Below the pieces are notes generated by a model. It saw only the letters and a program-made list of their open reading frames with translations. It was not told the origin of the DNA and searched no databases. The translations under genes and the position numbers were made by a program. From JBNJGB01 sp051747385 (GTDB lineage: Bacteria; Myxococcota_A; UBA9042; PHBI01; JACKFB01), in contig JBNJGB010000008.1 of NCBI GenBank assembly GCA_051747385.1, positions 1 to 64,000 on the forward strand: a stretch of DNA of 64,000 bases, read 5' to 3'. Of the stretch, positions 24,546 to 33,838 are shown piece by piece. How positions within the stretch are numbered: position 1 is the stretch's first letter; every line of letters begins with the position of its first letter.

Positions 24546-26146
24546 CGGACGGCCGCGTCGTCCTCGGCGCGAGCCTCCGGAGCGGCCTCGCCCGGCTGCT
24601 CGTTCTGGCCGACCGACAGGCCCGGCGTGGTGGTGCGCGCCAGGCTGGCGCCGGCGTCGACCGAGGCGTCGATGACCTTGCCCGGCAGCAAGCCCACGAT
24701 CAGCGTCAGCGCCGTGGCGACGCCGACCGACCAGCGCATGGTGCGCGTGGCGATGGGCTCCACGTCCGTGGCCTCGTCCTTCATGTAGGCGACGAGGATG
24801 ACGCGCAGGTAGTACCAGGCGCTGATGACCGAGTTGACCACCGCGACCACGACCAGCCAGAGGTTGCCCTCCTCCGTGAGGACCTCGCTGAACACGGTCA
24901 GCTTGCCCATGAAGCCGGCGGTGGCCGGGATCCCCAAGAGCGACAGGACGGCGATGGCCAGGCCGAAGGCGAGGAAGGGCTCGCGCTTGGCGAGGCCGGC
25001 GTAGGCGGGCTCGGAGATGTCCTCGACGTTGCGGTTGCCGACCGCGGCGGCCACGGAGAACGCCGCGGCGTTCGCCAGGGTGTAGCCGAGGAGGTAGACG
25101 ATCAGGCCGCCGCCCAGGGCGTTGACGGTGATGGTGCCCTCGCCGGCGCTCACGGTGGTGTCCACCAGGAAGGCCAGGAGGATGTAGCCCGTGTGGGCGA
25201 TGGCCGAGTAGGCCAGCATGCGCTTGAGGTTCGTCTGGGCGAGCGCCATGAGGTTCCCGGCGAACATGCTGAGGACCGCCAGGCCCATGATGAGGAGCTC
25301 CCAGGACAGGGGGGCCGTCCGGAAGGCGTCGTCGCCGAAGCAGGTGAGGACGACGCGGGCCAGGGCGCCGAAGGCCGCCGTCTTCACGCACACGGCCATG
25401 AAGCCGGTGACCGAGGACAGGGCGCCCTCGTAGACGTCCGGGATCCACATGTGGAACGGCGCCGCGGCGATCTTGAAGGCGAACGACGCCAGGATGAGCA
25501 GCATGCCGATGCCGGCGATGGGGTCGGCGGCCAGGCCCTCCTGGAAGTGGAAGGCGCTGCCGATGCCCACGAGGCTGACCTCGCCGGTGACGCCGTACAC
25601 GAAGGCGATGCCGAGCAGCAGGAGCGCGGAGGCGAAGGAGCCGAGGATGAAGTACTTCATCGCCGACTCGGTGGAAAACGCGCTCTCCCGCTTGAAGCCG
25701 GCGAGGACGTAGACCGCGATGGACATCACCTCGAGGGCGACGAACAGGGTGAGGAGATCCCCCGCGACCACCAGGCCCATCATGCCCATGGTGCTGAAGG
25801 CCACCAGCGCGTAGTACTCGTGGTGATCCGACCCCTGCGCGGGGAGGTAGTTGGCCGCCGAGACCGTGGTGAGCAGGGCGCCCACCAGGATGACGGCGCA
25901 CATCGCGAGGCCGAACTCGTCGAAGATGAGCGAGTGGGCCATCGAAGGCGTCTGGAACTGGAGCGGGGCCTGGTCCCAGAGGAACCAGATGGCGCCGAGG
26001 GCGAGCGCGAAGCCCATCCCCACGACGGAGGCGAGCCACCCGGAGGACTCGCCCTGGCCGCGGGAGAACACGCCCGCCATCAGGGCGAGCAGCCCGACGG
26101 CGGTGACGATGAGCAGCGGCGAGGCGTATGCGAGGTCCTGAATCAT
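24542..26146 (-). CDS. nuoN: NADH-quinone oxidoreductase subunit N
   Basis: A 534-residue antiporter-like membrane subunit of complex I, with about 14 membrane helices, the Proton_antipo_M core (for example the conserved KMLAYSAIAHTGYILLAF stretch) and a conserved Lys in the middle of a broken helix. The C-terminal tail is acidic and longer than usual. It is the last gene of the nuo group, 6 bases after nuoM. Confidence 0.93.
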   Translation of the reverse strand: MIQDLAYASPLLIVTAVGLLALMAGVFSRGQGESSGWLASVVGMGFALALGAIWFLWDQAPLQFQTPSMAHSLIFDEFGLAMCAVILVGALLTTVSAANYLPAQGSDHHEYYALVAFSTMGMMGLVVAGDLLTLFVALEVMSIAVYVLAGFKRESAFSTESAMKYFILGSFASALLLLGIAFVYGVTGEVSLVGIGSAFHFQEGLAADPIAGIGMLLILASFAFKIAAAPFHMWIPDVYEGALSSVTGFMAVCVKTAAFGALARVVLTCFGDDAFRTAPLSWELLIMGLAVLSMFAGNLMALAQTNLKRMLAYSAIAHTGYILLAFLVDTTVSAGEGTITVNALGGGLIVYLLGYTLANAAAFSVAAAVGNRNVEDISEPAYAGLAKREPFLAFGLAIAVLSLLGIPATAGFMGKLTVFSEVLTEEGNLWLVVVAVVNSVISAWYYLRVILVAYMKDEATDVEPIATRTMRWSVGVATALTLIVGLLPGKVIDASVDAGASLARTTTPGLSVGQNEQPGEAAPEARAEDDAAVR

Positions 26147-26152
26147 GACGGC

Positions 26153-27787
26153 CTACTCGCTGTCCGGAGCATCGGTGTGGGCGACGCGCACCTTCGGGGC
26201 GGGCACGTCGGCGTCGGTGTCGGCGCCGGCGGTCTCGAGGCCCACCCGCTTCGGGTCGCGGGCCTCGCTCACCAGCGGGCGCGTCGAGCCCACGAGGGCC
26301 TCGACGCTGGCCTCCATCGGCTTCAGCAGCGCGTTCGGGAAGATGCCGATGAGGAAGATGAGGGCCACCAGGGGCGCCATGACGAGGAACTCGCGGACGG
26401 ACACGTCCTTCAGGTCCTCGTTGTCCGGGTTCGTCATCGGGCCGAAGAACACCCGGCGGACCATGCTCAGCATGTAGATGGCGCCGAGGATGACGCCGGA
26501 GGTGGCCACGATGACCATGAGCACCGTCAGCGACGGCCAGTCCGTCCAGGTCATCTCCGGCAGGACCGGCAGGCCCTCGAGCATGGTGCCGCTCAGGATG
26601 AGGAACTCGCCCACGAAGCCGTTCGTCCCCGGCAGCCCGATGCTGCTCAGGGTGACGATGAGGAACAGCGTCGAGTAGATGGGCATGGCGCGGGCGATGC
26701 CGCCGTACTTCTTGATGTCGCGCGTGTGGGTCCGCTCGTAGACGATGCCCACCAGGAGGAACAGCGCGCCGGTGGAGATGCCGTGGTTGATCATCTGCAG
26801 GATGGCGCCCTGCACGGCCTGGGTGTTCAGCGCCACGATGCCCAGCATCACGAAGCCGAGGTGGCTCACCGAGGAGTAGGCGACCAGCTTCTTCACGTCC
26901 CCCTGGGCCCAGGCCACCAGCGCGCCGTAGACGATGCCGATGACGGACAGGACCAGGATGAGCGGCGAGTAGGTGCCCATGGCGTGCGGGAACAGCGGCA
27001 GGGCGAAGCGCAGGAAGCCGTAGGTGCCCATCTTGAGGAGCACGCCGGCCAGGATGACGGAGCCGGCCGTGGGCGCCTCGGTGTGGGCGTCCGGGAGCCA
27101 GGTGTGGAACGGGAAGATCGGCACCTTGATGGCGAAGGCCAGGGCGAAGGCCGAGAACAGCCAGAACTGCTCGCCCTCCGTCAGCTGGACCGCGAGGATG
27201 GTGGCCAGGTCGAAGCTGTCGCCGGCCGCCAGGTACAGGTAGATGATCCCGACCAGCATCAGGAGGCTGCCCACCATCGTGTAGATGAAGAACTTCACGG
27301 TGGCGTACAGCCGGTTCTTGCCGCCCCAGATGCCGATGAGCAGGTACATCGGCACCAGCATCAGCTCCCAGAACAGGTAGAAGAGCAGCAGGTCCATCGC
27401 CACGAGCGCGCCGAGCATCGCCGTCTCGAGCACGAGCATGGAGATGGTGAACTCCCGGACCCGCTCGTCCACGGCCTTATACGAGCCGACCAGGATGAGC
27501 GGGGTCAGGAAGGTGGTCAGCATGATGATCCACAGGCTGATCCCGTCCACGCCGACGCGCCAGGCGGCGCCGATGGAGGGGATCCACTCGTGGTGCTCCA
27601 CGAACTGGAGCCCGGCGATCGTGGGATCGAAGCGGTTCATCAGCGGCAGGGACAGCAGGAACACCAGGGTCGCGACCCCGGTGCCCAGGACCCGGTGCGC
27701 CGTCTTCGCCTCCGACGGCACGAGCGCCAGCATCAACGCGCCGGCGAGCGGCGCGAGGATCAGGATGGTGAGCAGCGGGAGTTCCAT
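26153..27787 (-). CDS. nuoM: NADH-quinone oxidoreductase subunit M
   Basis: A 544-residue proton-pumping subunit of complex I. Conserved features: WELMLVPMYLLIGIWGG, FPFHTWLPDAHTEAPTAGSVILAGVLLKMGTYG and KKLVAYSSVSHLGFVMLG, all diagnostic of NuoM. A charged C-terminal extension (about 45 residues, PKRVGLETAGADTDADV) follows the last helix. It sits 9 bases behind nuoL. Confidence 0.96.
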   Translation of the reverse strand: MELPLLTILILAPLAGALMLALVPSEAKTAHRVLGTGVATLVFLLSLPLMNRFDPTIAGLQFVEHHEWIPSIGAAWRVGVDGISLWIIMLTTFLTPLILVGSYKAVDERVREFTISMLVLETAMLGALVAMDLLLFYLFWELMLVPMYLLIGIWGGKNRLYATVKFFIYTMVGSLLMLVGIIYLYLAAGDSFDLATILAVQLTEGEQFWLFSAFALAFAIKVPIFPFHTWLPDAHTEAPTAGSVILAGVLLKMGTYGFLRFALPLFPHAMGTYSPLILVLSVIGIVYGALVAWAQGDVKKLVAYSSVSHLGFVMLGIVALNTQAVQGAILQMINHGISTGALFLLVGIVYERTHTRDIKKYGGIARAMPIYSTLFLIVTLSSIGLPGTNGFVGEFLILSGTMLEGLPVLPEMTWTDWPSLTVLMVIVATSGVILGAIYMLSMVRRVFFGPMTNPDNEDLKDVSVREFLVMAPLVALIFLIGIFPNALLKPMEASVEALVGSTRPLVSEARDPKRVGLETAGADTDADVPAPKVRVAHTDAPDSE

Positions 27788-27796
27788 GGGGAGGCC

Positions 27797-29749
27797 CTAC
27801 ACCAAAAAGAAGAGGAAGACGGCGACGCCCACGCAGAGCGCCGTCACGTAGGCCTGCACGTCGCCGTTCTGGATGTTGCGCATCCAGTTGCCGACCGCGC
27901 CGATGACCTTCGCGGTGCCGCGGACGAACAGCCCGTCGATGAGCTTGACGTCGGCCTGGCCGTAGAAGACGCGGGCCAGGGCGCGGAGCGGGCGGATGAT
28001 GACGGCGTCGTAGAGCTCGTCGACGTAGTACTTGTTGCTCAGCACGCGGTGCCAGGCGGCGCCGGCGGGCACGGTGGGGAGCTCCGCCGCGGGCCGCTTG
28101 TACATGCTGCGTGCCACCACCCAGCCGCCGACGGCCACGAGGACGGACACGCCCATGAGCGCGAACTCGGTGGCGTGGTCGTGGCTGTAGTGGAAGTGCT
28201 CCATCCCGAGCGCGAAGACCGGCTCCATCCAGTCGTGCAGCACGTGAGGGATGGTGCCGAACCCGAGGGCCGCAGGGACGCCGAGGAAGCCGCCGACCGC
28301 GGCCAGGGTCGCCAGCACGATGAGCGGGAAGTTCATCACCGGCTCCTCGTGGGCGTGCTCGTAGGTGTGCTCGTCTCCGCGGTACTCGCCCTCGAACGTC
28401 AGGTAGTACAGGCGGAACATGTAAAACGACGTGAAGACCGCCGCGAGGAGCGCCATGCCGAAGGCGATGTACAGGGGCGAGGCCCCGTGGTGGCTCGCGG
28501 TGAAGGCCGTGAAGAGGATCTCGTCCTTCGAGAAGAAGCCGCTGAACAGCGGGATGCCCGCGATGGCGAGGCAGGACACGAAGAAGGTGATGGCCGTCAC
28601 GGGCATCTTCTTGCGGAGGCCGCCCATCTTCCGGATGTCCTGCTCGTGGTGCATCCCGTGGATGACGGAGCCGGAGCCGAGGAAGAGGCAGGCCTTGAAG
28701 AAGGCGTGGGTCATCAGGTGGAAGATGGCGGCGACGAAGCCGCCGACGCCCACGGCCAGGACCATGAAGCCGATCTGGGAGACCGTGGAGTAGGCCAGGA
28801 CCTTCTTGATGTCGTTCTGGACCAGCGCGATGGAGGCGGCGAACAGGGCCGTGGCCGCGCCGATGACGGCGACCACCGTCATGGCCGTGCCGGACAGGGC
28901 GAACAGGAAGTTCATCCGCGCCATCATGTAGACGCCGGCCGTGACCATCGTGGCGGCGTGGATGAGGGCGGAGACCGGGGTCGGACCCGCCATGGCGTCC
29001 GGCAGCCAGACGTACAGGGGGATCTGGGCCGACTTGCCCGTGGCGCCCGCGAGGAAGAGCAGGGCGATGAGGGTGATGGTCGCGGTCTCGCGGAGGGCGC
29101 CCTCGGGGCCGACGACCTCCTGGAGGCGGAGGAAGTCGGCGTCGCCGCCGGAGTAGTAGAGCAGGATGAAGGCGCCGACGAGGAAGCAGAAGTCGCCCAC
29201 GCGGTTGGTGATGAAGGCCTTCTGCCCCGCCAGGGACCGGTCCATGTCGTCGTACCAGAACCCGATGAGCAGGTACGAGCAGAGCCCCACGCCCTCCCAG
29301 CCGATGAACAGCACGAGCAGGTTCTTGCCCAGGATGAGCAGGAGCATGCTGAACATGAAGAGGTTCAGGTACGAGAAGTACCGCCAGTAGGCCTTGTCCT
29401 CCCGCATGTAGCCGACGGAGAAGATGTGGATGAGGCTGCCGACGCCGGTGACGACCAGGAGCATCACCGCCGACAGCTCGTCCAGCAGGAACGACAGGCT
29501 CACGGTCAGGGTGCCGGCGTCGATCCACGACCACAGCACCGACGTCAGCATGGCCTCCTCGGGTCCGACCGTCCCGCGGAGGTCCACGAGCTGGCCGACG
29601 GCCAGGAGGCTGAACACGAAGCTCATCACCACCGAGCCGATGGCGACGACCGACACGAGGCCCTTCGGGAGGCGGGCTCCCAGGAGGCCGTTGAAGATCG
29701 CGCCCAGCAGGGGGAGCAGGACGATGATCGGGAGATACTCAGACGTCAT
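27797..29749 (-). CDS. nuoL: NADH-quinone oxidoreductase subunit L
   Basis: A 650-residue NuoL, the distal pump of complex I. Seen: the N-terminal helices, FIGWEGVGLCSYLLIGFW, KSAQIPLYVWLPDAMAGPTPVSALIHAATMVTAGVY, KKVLAYSTVSQIGFMVLA and the C-terminal long amphipathic helix region with a final hydrophobic anchor. Length is normal. It begins 36 bases after the end of nuoK. Confidence 0.96.
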   Translation of the reverse strand: MTSEYLPIIVLLPLLGAIFNGLLGARLPKGLVSVVAIGSVVMSFVFSLLAVGQLVDLRGTVGPEEAMLTSVLWSWIDAGTLTVSLSFLLDELSAVMLLVVTGVGSLIHIFSVGYMREDKAYWRYFSYLNLFMFSMLLLILGKNLLVLFIGWEGVGLCSYLLIGFWYDDMDRSLAGQKAFITNRVGDFCFLVGAFILLYYSGGDADFLRLQEVVGPEGALRETATITLIALLFLAGATGKSAQIPLYVWLPDAMAGPTPVSALIHAATMVTAGVYMMARMNFLFALSGTAMTVVAVIGAATALFAASIALVQNDIKKVLAYSTVSQIGFMVLAVGVGGFVAAIFHLMTHAFFKACLFLGSGSVIHGMHHEQDIRKMGGLRKKMPVTAITFFVSCLAIAGIPLFSGFFSKDEILFTAFTASHHGASPLYIAFGMALLAAVFTSFYMFRLYYLTFEGEYRGDEHTYEHAHEEPVMNFPLIVLATLAAVGGFLGVPAALGFGTIPHVLHDWMEPVFALGMEHFHYSHDHATEFALMGVSVLVAVGGWVVARSMYKRPAAELPTVPAGAAWHRVLSNKYYVDELYDAVIIRPLRALARVFYGQADVKLIDGLFVRGTAKVIGAVGNWMRNIQNGDVQAYVTALCVGVAVFLFFLV

Positions 29750-29785
29750 GGCGTGCGCTCCGCGTCACGGGGCGGAAGGGCGGCT

Positions 29786-30094
29786 TCAGCGGCGCATGGC
29801 CTTGAGGCCGTCGACGTTCACGGAGGTGGTGTGCCGGAACAGGCCGAGGACCAGGGCCAGGCCGACGGCGGCCTCGGCCGCCGCGACGGCGATCACGAAG
29901 AAGGTCACCACGTGGCCGATCATGTCGCCGCGATACCGGGCGAACGTCAGGAACGTGAGGTTCACCGCGTTCAGCATGATCTCGACCGACATGAGCACCA
30001 GCAGGGCGTTGCGGCGCGTGAACACGCCGATGGCCCCGATGGTGAACAGGACGAAGCCGAGGATGAGGAACCAGCTCAGGGGGACCGAAGGCAT
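29786..30094 (-). CDS. nuoK: NADH-quinone oxidoreductase subunit K
   Basis: A 102-residue, three-helix complex I subunit with the two conserved membrane Glu residues (in MSVEIMLNAVNL and AAAEAAVGLAL). Length equals E. coli NuoK. Its ATG overlaps the nuoJ stop (TGATG), so it is translated by coupling. A much longer frame upstream in this phase is a shadow of nuoJ. Confidence 0.95.
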   Translation of the reverse strand: MPSVPLSWFLILGFVLFTIGAIGVFTRRNALLVLMSVEIMLNAVNLTFLTFARYRGDMIGHVVTFFVIAVAAAEAAVGLALVLGLFRHTTSVNVDGLKAMRR

Positions 30095-30636
30095 CAGAGC
30101 GACCTCTTCGCAAGGACGACGGCGCCGATGACCGCGATGAGCAGGAGGATCCCCGTCATCTCGAAGGGCACCAGGAACTGACGGAACATCAACTCGCCGA
30201 CCACCTGCGTGCTGCCGAAGCCCTGGGCGTCGATGACCGTGGCGTCGGCGGGCGAGGCGCCGTGCGGGATGTTGTCGCCGGCGGAGACGATGACGGCGAC
30301 GACCTTGAAGAAGATGAAGCCGACCACCGGCAGGCCCACGTACTTCCCGATGGCCGACGCCTTCTGCTCCGCCGCCTCGTCGCCGAGGTTGAGGAGCATG
30401 ATGACGAACAGGAAGAGCACCATGATGGCGCCCGCGTACACGAGGATCTGCAGCACCGCCATGAGGTGGGCGAGCAGCAGCATGTACAGGCCGGCCATGA
30501 AGAAGAACGACACCACGAGCGAAAGCGCGGCGTAGACCGGGTTGCGGTTCACCGGCGGGACGATGATGAGGCCCGCGGAGAACACGGCGCCCAGGCCGAG
30601 CAACCAGAACAGGACCTGTTCGAACATGGGCTCCAA
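30094..30636 (-). CDS. nuoJ: NADH-quinone oxidoreductase subunit J
   Basis: A 180-residue five-helix subunit. The conserved NPVYAALSLVVSFFFMAGLYMLL and VLVYAGAIMVLFLFVIMLLNL-like block (helix 3 with its pi-bulge) identify NuoJ. The start may instead be the ATG three codons later (30627). It is the first of the JKLMN group and is separated from nuoF by 78 bases that contain a hairpin; nuoG, nuoH and nuoI, which normally fill this position, are missing. Confidence 0.94.
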   Translation of the reverse strand: MEPMFEQVLFWLLGLGAVFSAGLIIVPPVNRNPVYAALSLVVSFFFMAGLYMLLLAHLMAVLQILVYAGAIMVLFLFVIMLLNLGDEAAEQKASAIGKYVGLPVVGFIFFKVVAVIVSAGDNIPHGASPADATVIDAQGFGSTQVVGELMFRQFLVPFEMTGILLLIAVIGAVVLAKRSL

Positions 30637-30699
30637 TCCCTTGCTGGGGCGGCGACCCCGGGGCCGCCGTCGGAAATGATCGGTCGGCCCGGCGGAGGC

Positions 30700-30715
30700 G
30701 GGTCCCTCGGGACCC
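30700..30715. terminator. Hairpin between nuoF and nuoJ
   Basis: GGGTCCCTCGGGACCC is a perfect palindromic stem-loop touching the last base of the nuoF stop codon. It could reduce transcription into nuoJ-N or mark an mRNA processing point. Confidence 0.4.
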
Positions 30716-32010
30716 TAGAACCCGCCGGGAGTGGGCTGCCCCGCCATGGGGCAGCCGCCGTGGTCCACGTGCGCCTGGAAGTCGTCGTGGAACTTCTCCA
30801 CGTAGCTCTGGACGGGCCAGGCCGCCGCCTCGCCCAGGGCGCAGATGGTGTTGCCCGCCACCTCGCCGGCGATGTCGGTGAGCATGTCGAAGTCCCTCTG
30901 GGTGGCCTCGCCGCTCTCCAGCATGTCGAGGATGCGCGCCATCCACCCCGTGCCCTCTCGGCAGGGCGTGCACTGCCCGCAGGACTCGTGGGAGTAGAAG
31001 TGGCTGACCCGCTGGAGCGCCCGGACGATGCAGGTCCCCTCGGCGATCACCATGATGCCGCAGGTCCCGAGCATCGATCCGACCTCCTTGAGGCCGTCGA
31101 TGGTCATGGGCACGTCGATCTCGTCGCCGCGCAGCACCTTGGACGAGGTGCCGCCCGGGATGACCGCCTTGATGGCGCGGTCCTCCAGGACCCCGCCCCC
31201 GAGCTCGTAGATGACCTCCCGGAGGTTCGAGCCGGTGGCCACCTCGTACAGGCCGGGCGTCTTCACGTGGCCGCTGATGCCCACCAGCCGGGGGCCGCCG
31301 TCACGCTCGACGCCGAGGCTCATCCACCAGTCGGCGCCCTTGTCGATGATGAGGGGGACCGCGGCGATGGTCTCCACGTTGTTGACCAGGGTGGGGCAGC
31401 CGAAGGCGCCGACCACGGCCGGGAAGGGCGGCTTCATGCGCGGCCGGCCCGGCTTGCCCTCGAGGCTCTCCAGCAGCGCCGTCTCCTCGCCGCAGATGTA
31501 GGCGCCGGCGCCCGGGTGGACGTAGACATCGAGCTTGTAGTCGATGCCCATGACCTTGTCGCCGAGCAGTCCCGCCTTGTAGCAGTCCTCGATGGCCTTC
31601 CAGGTGGTGGCGATCTGCTCGGCGAACTCGCCGCGGATGTAGATGTAGACCGCGTGGATGTCGAGGGCCATGGAGCTGATGATGCAGCCCTCGATGAGCC
31701 GGTGCGGGTCCTCCTTCAGGAAGTACGTGTCCTTGAAGGTGCCCGGCTCGCCCTCGTCGGCGTTCACGACGAGGTAGCGCGGCTTGTCGAGGTCCTTGGG
31801 CATGAACCCCCACTTGATGCCGGCCGGGAAGCCGGCGCCGCCGCGCCCGCGGACGCTGCCGCGCTTGACCTCCTCGACCACGGCCTCCTTGCCCATCTCC
31901 CAGGCCTTGCGGACGGCGCTGTAGCCGCCGGCGGCCCGGTAGGTGGAGAGGTCGCGGAAGTCCTTGCCCATCCCCCGGCGGAGGAGGTGGTTCGACGTCT
32001 GCACGGCCAT
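30715..32010 (-). CDS. nuoF: NADH-quinone oxidoreductase subunit F
   Basis: A 431-residue NADH dehydrogenase flavoprotein. Seen: the NADH/FMN site (GRGGAGFPAGIKW, NADEGEPGTFKD, GAGAYICGEETALLESLEG) and the [4Fe-4S] ligands SCGQCTPCREG plus a later Cys in NTICALGE. The ATG at 32010 overlaps the nuoE stop (TGATG); longer forms upstream are in nuoE sequence. Together with NuoE (and NuoG, encoded elsewhere) it forms the electron input module. Confidence 0.97.
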   Translation of the reverse strand: MAVQTSNHLLRRGMGKDFRDLSTYRAAGGYSAVRKAWEMGKEAVVEEVKRGSVRGRGGAGFPAGIKWGFMPKDLDKPRYLVVNADEGEPGTFKDTYFLKEDPHRLIEGCIISSMALDIHAVYIYIRGEFAEQIATTWKAIEDCYKAGLLGDKVMGIDYKLDVYVHPGAGAYICGEETALLESLEGKPGRPRMKPPFPAVVGAFGCPTLVNNVETIAAVPLIIDKGADWWMSLGVERDGGPRLVGISGHVKTPGLYEVATGSNLREVIYELGGGVLEDRAIKAVIPGGTSSKVLRGDEIDVPMTIDGLKEVGSMLGTCGIMVIAEGTCIVRALQRVSHFYSHESCGQCTPCREGTGWMARILDMLESGEATQRDFDMLTDIAGEVAGNTICALGEAAAWPVQSYVEKFHDDFQAHVDHGGCPMAGQPTPGGF

Positions 32011-32510
32011 CAGGAGCCCTCCGCGTCCGGGGTGGCCGACGCCAGCTCGTCGAGCAGGGCGTCGAGCTTCTCCGGCGTCAACCCCTCGTGGTAGACGTCG
32101 TTGACGCGCATCACCGGGGCCGTCCCGCAGGCGGCGAGGCACTCCACCGTCTCGAGGGTGAACTTCTTGTCGGGAGTGCTCTCACCCGGCCGGATGCCGA
32201 GCTTCTTCTCCACGCGCTCCACGATGCCGTCCGAGCCGCGCAGGTAGCACGACAGGGTCTTGCAGACCTGCAGGTGCCACTGCCCGACGGGCTTCTTGTG
32301 CAGCATGGTGTAGAAGGTCGCGGTGTTCAGCACCTTGGCCGCGGGCACCCCGAGCCGGTTCGCGACCAGCTCCAGGACCTCGCGGGTGAGGTATCCGAAC
32401 TCGCGCTGCGCGACGTAGAGCACCGGGATGAGAGAGGCCATCCGCTGCGGATAGCGCCCGAGTATCTCGTCGATCTCCCGATCGGCTTCGGCGCTGAAAG
32501 CGAGCCCCAT
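32010..32510 (-). CDS. nuoE: NADH-quinone oxidoreductase subunit E
   Basis: A 166-residue thioredoxin-fold [2Fe-2S] subunit with ligands in CKTLSC and CLAACG. The start at 32510 matches the family N-terminus (FSAEADREIDEILGRYP) and lies about 52 bases from the predicted promoter's start point. First gene of the local nuo unit. Confidence 0.95.
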   Translation of the reverse strand: MGLAFSAEADREIDEILGRYPQRMASLIPVLYVAQREFGYLTREVLELVANRLGVPAAKVLNTATFYTMLHKKPVGQWHLQVCKTLSCYLRGSDGIVERVEKKLGIRPGESTPDKKFTLETVECLAACGTAPVMRVNDVYHEGLTPEKLDALLDELASATPDAEGS

Positions 32511-32568
32511 GGGTAGAACCCCAGTTATTTCGGTGGGTTTCGGCGCATCTGCGCCCCGAGGCGGCCCG

Positions 32569-32597
32569 AACATAGGAAGGAACCGGGAGGGTGTCAA
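32569..32597 (-). promoter_or_regulatory. Sigma-70 promoter of nuoEF(JKLMN)
   Basis: Minus strand: TTGACA (32592-32597), 17-base spacer, TATGTT (32569-32574). A short palindrome GGCGCAGATGCGCC follows in the leader. Confidence 0.7.
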
Positions 32598-32767
32598 CAA
32601 CGTTTCGAGGGCCCGCGAGCCCGCGTGTCCGCTGGCCTGAACCGGCCTCCGGGCCGTTGTTTGCCGGGGGGGCCCGCGAAGGCTACGCTGCGGCCGATCC
32701 GGGGCCGGCGGATGTCCCCGAGGTGATGGGGCGATAACCCCCCGAATCGGCGAGGAGACGAGCGAGC

Positions 32768-33838
32768 GTGGACGCGATGGAGCTGCGACGATGGATCGGG
32801 CGTCGCGCCGGCGCTCCGGTGGACGTGGAGCCCCTGGTCGGGGGAGCGTCCCTGCGGCGGTACTGGCGCGTCCGCGGAGAGGGCCTCCCGGGCGACGCCG
32901 GGACGGTCGTGCTGATGACGCTGCCGGCGGGTGGTCCGGCCTCCGAGGAGCTGGGACTGCCCGGGGCGTCCGCGGGGGAGGACTTCGTGGCCATGGCGCG
33001 GTGGCTGGAGGACGCCGGGCTTCCGGTGCCCACGGTGCACGAGGTCGCGCTCGACGAGGGCGTCGTGATGCTCGAGGACCTGGGCGACCGGCGGCTGTTC
33101 GACGACCTGGAGGAGCCGGGGGCGGATCGCCTCGCTCTGTACGAGCCCGCCCTGGGCCTGCTCGTGGCCTTCCAGGCGGCGGCCGCGGGGCGCCCCGGGG
33201 ACAGCCCCGGCCACGCCCGCCGCTGCGACGCCGCGACCCTCCGCGCAGAGCTGGATCACTTCCTGGAGTATGGCCTCGAGGCCCGCCAGGGGCGCACCCT
33301 CGCCGGGCGGAGCCGCGGGGCCCTGGAGGAGGCCTTCGACGACGTGGCCGCGCGGCTCGCGGAGGCGCCCTACGCGCTCGCGCATCGGGACTTCCAGAGC
33401 CAGAACCTCATGGTGACCCTGCGCGGGCTGGTCGTCATCGACTTCCAGGACGCCTTCGTGGCGCCGGCCGTCTACGACCTGGTGGCGCTGCTCCGCGACA
33501 GCTACGTCGTCCTCGCGCGCGACGAGGTGGAGCGCCTGCTGGACGCCTACCACGCGCGCCGGGTGGCGGCCGGTCTGCCGCGGGATCCGCTGGCCGACCG
33601 CGGGCGGCTGGAGCAGCTGTTCCACCTGCAGACCATCCAGCGGAAGCTCAAGGACGCCGGGCGCTTCGAGTTCATCGACAAGGTGAAGGGGAACCCGGCG
33701 TTCCTGCGGTTCTACGCGGACTCCGTGGCCTACGCCGTCGAGGCCATGGCGCGCTTCCGCGAGTACGGGGACGCGCTGGGCGCCCTCTGCGCCGAGGTGC
33801 CCGAGGCCGCCGGGGCCCGGGGGCGCCGTGGCGGGTGA
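32768..33838 (+). CDS. Aminoglycoside-phosphotransferase-fold sugar kinase (AmgK-like)
   Basis: A 356-residue APH-fold kinase. The catalytic loop AHRDFQSQNLM and the metal loop VIDFQDAF are intact, and the N-terminal GGASLRRYWRV nucleotide loop is present. Proteins of this type paired with a sugar nucleotidyltransferase form the AmgK-MurU shunt, which phosphorylates recovered MurNAc (or GlcNAc) at C1 and couples it to UDP, by-passing de novo synthesis. Starts at GTG; overlaps the nucleotidyltransferase gene by 11 bases, supporting the pairing. Other members of the family handle different sugars, so the substrate is inferred. Confidence 0.8.
   Translation: MDAMELRRWIGRRAGAPVDVEPLVGGASLRRYWRVRGEGLPGDAGTVVLMTLPAGGPASEELGLPGASAGEDFVAMARWLEDAGLPVPTVHEVALDEGVVMLEDLGDRRLFDDLEEPGADRLALYEPALGLLVAFQAAAAGRPGDSPGHARRCDAATLRAELDHFLEYGLEARQGRTLAGRSRGALEEAFDDVAARLAEAPYALAHRDFQSQNLMVTLRGLVVIDFQDAFVAPAVYDLVALLRDSYVVLARDEVERLLDAYHARRVAAGLPRDPLADRGRLEQLFHLQTIQRKLKDAGRFEFIDKVKGNPAFLRFYADSVAYAVEAMARFREYGDALGALCAEVPEAAGARGRRGG

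Noticed and set aside
24356..30181. A 1,941-codon open frame on the plus strand opposite the nuo genes
   Set aside because: It is antisense to nuoN, nuoM, nuoL and nuoK, which have clear homology. It is a codon-bias shadow, rich in His, Glu and Gly without domains.
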